Shown one piece after another: positions 20,271 to 20,439 of a stretch of DNA of 20,439 nt. Position 1 is the first letter of the stretch; every line of letters starts with the position of its first letter. The translations under genes were made by a program, and so were the position numbers. The notes beneath the pieces are model-generated. The model was not told the origin of the DNA, did not search any database, and saw nothing but the letters and a program-made list of their open reading frames with translations. Source of the stretch: a virus. Location: positions 1 through 20,439 of the IMG/VR virus record IMGVR_UViG_3300035698_003997, one strand, 5' to 3'.

Positions 20271-20439
20271 TGCGTAAGAATAATTTATATACAAAGTCGT
20301 ACTTTATCAAAAGGCTTCTAGAAGCCGGATATTTTGTAACCAGAGTAGTAGATCGTTATAATGACGATGATACTCGATACTGGTCCATTAGTGTAATGGA
20401 AAGAAATGAATGTAACCGTGCCATGATTACTTGTATAAA
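20270..20439 (+). CDS. N-terminal part of a protein of unknown function (3' truncated)
   Basis: ATG 20270 shares one base with the clamp-like stop (TAATG), and the frame stays open for 56 codons to the window edge. The visible part begins MRKNNLYTKSYFIKRLLEAG, then has strands with Y-F-V-T-R-V-V-D and R-Y-W-S-I-S-V-M-E-R and a C-N-R-A-M-I segment. It does not look like the P-loop start of a gp44 clamp loader. Coupled translation with the clamp-like gene supports it as real; no family can be assigned from this fragment. Confidence 0.55.
   Translation, partial: MRKNNLYTKSYFIKRLLEAGYFVTRVVDRYNDDDTRYWSISVMERNECNRAMITCI

Noticed and set aside
19830-20294. 154-codon minus-strand frame antisense to the clamp-like gene
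   Set aside because: No ribosome binding site or domain logic; the plus-strand frame has both and fits the operon.
1-20439. tRNA genes, CRISPR arrays, insertion sequences, integrase or attachment sites
   Set aside because: Looked for on both strands by eye; no cloverleaf, spaced direct repeats, transposase or recombinase motifs seen.

Overview
The window looks like part of the genome of a T4-superfamily tailed phage (Caudoviricetes, probably a contractile-tailed virus of a Gram-negative host). The evidence is a set of T4-type replication proteins: family B DNA polymerase (gp43-like), UvsX recombinase, DnaB-type helicase (gp41-like), a probable helicase loader (gp59-like), a zinc-containing ssDNA-binding protein (gp32-like) and a probable sliding clamp (gp45-like). 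Genes are packed with TAATG, ATGA and 4-14 base overlaps, and base composition is AT-rich. No tRNA, rRNA, CRISPR array, insertion sequence or integrase was seen. The host and exact genus cannot be named from this stretch.

Layout. Bases 1-1208 (+) are the end of a late-type module: the C-terminus of an unidentified, perhaps structural, protein, a DUF1353 protein and a holin-like membrane protein. Bases 1205-1986 (-) are three small accessory genes: a Cys-rich protein, a lipoprotein and a 50-residue protein. Bases 2079-5846 (+) hold a DEDDh exonuclease, a small basic protein with its own promoter-like sequence and strong terminator, and the DNA polymerase. Bases 5855-13095 (+) are one long chain of eleven tightly linked genes. 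Bases 13092-14051 (-) are a single gene of unknown function. Bases 14093-20439 (+) are the recombination and replication block: uvsX, a small ORF, a hairpin, helicase, three small ORFs, loader, gp32 and its terminator, clamp, and the start of one more gene.

The striking part is 6067-12320. In one chain it encodes a histidine phosphatase, a DUF1937 (deoxyribosyltransferase-like) protein, a HAD phosphatase with a Cys-rich tail, a thymidylate-kinase-like dNMP kinase, a GT-B-like glycosyltransferase, a SIS-domain arabinose-5-phosphate isomerase (KpsF/KdsD type), a nucleotidyltransferase fused to an APH-type kinase, and a U32-family (UbiU/RlhA/TrhP-like) Fe-S protein. Isomerase, kinase, phosphatase and nucleotidyltransferase parallel the logic of the bacterial ADP/GDP-heptose pathways. 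They would take ribulose-5-P through arabinose-5-P, arabinose-1,5-bisP and arabinose-1-P to NDP-arabinose, which the glycosyltransferase could place on DNA bases. The U32 protein could supply the acceptor hydroxyl, since its relatives hydroxylate cytidine or uridine in RNA. I infer a DNA hypermodification island, probably making an arabinosylated hydroxy-pyrimidine that protects against host nucleases. The families are read from motifs; the assembled pathway is inference.

The downstream tandem GroES-like co-chaperonin and small membrane proteins are probably separate from that pathway. Several genes (13092-14051 on the minus strand, the small ORFs at 17041-17785, and the Cys-rich 1205-1495) have no function I can assign.
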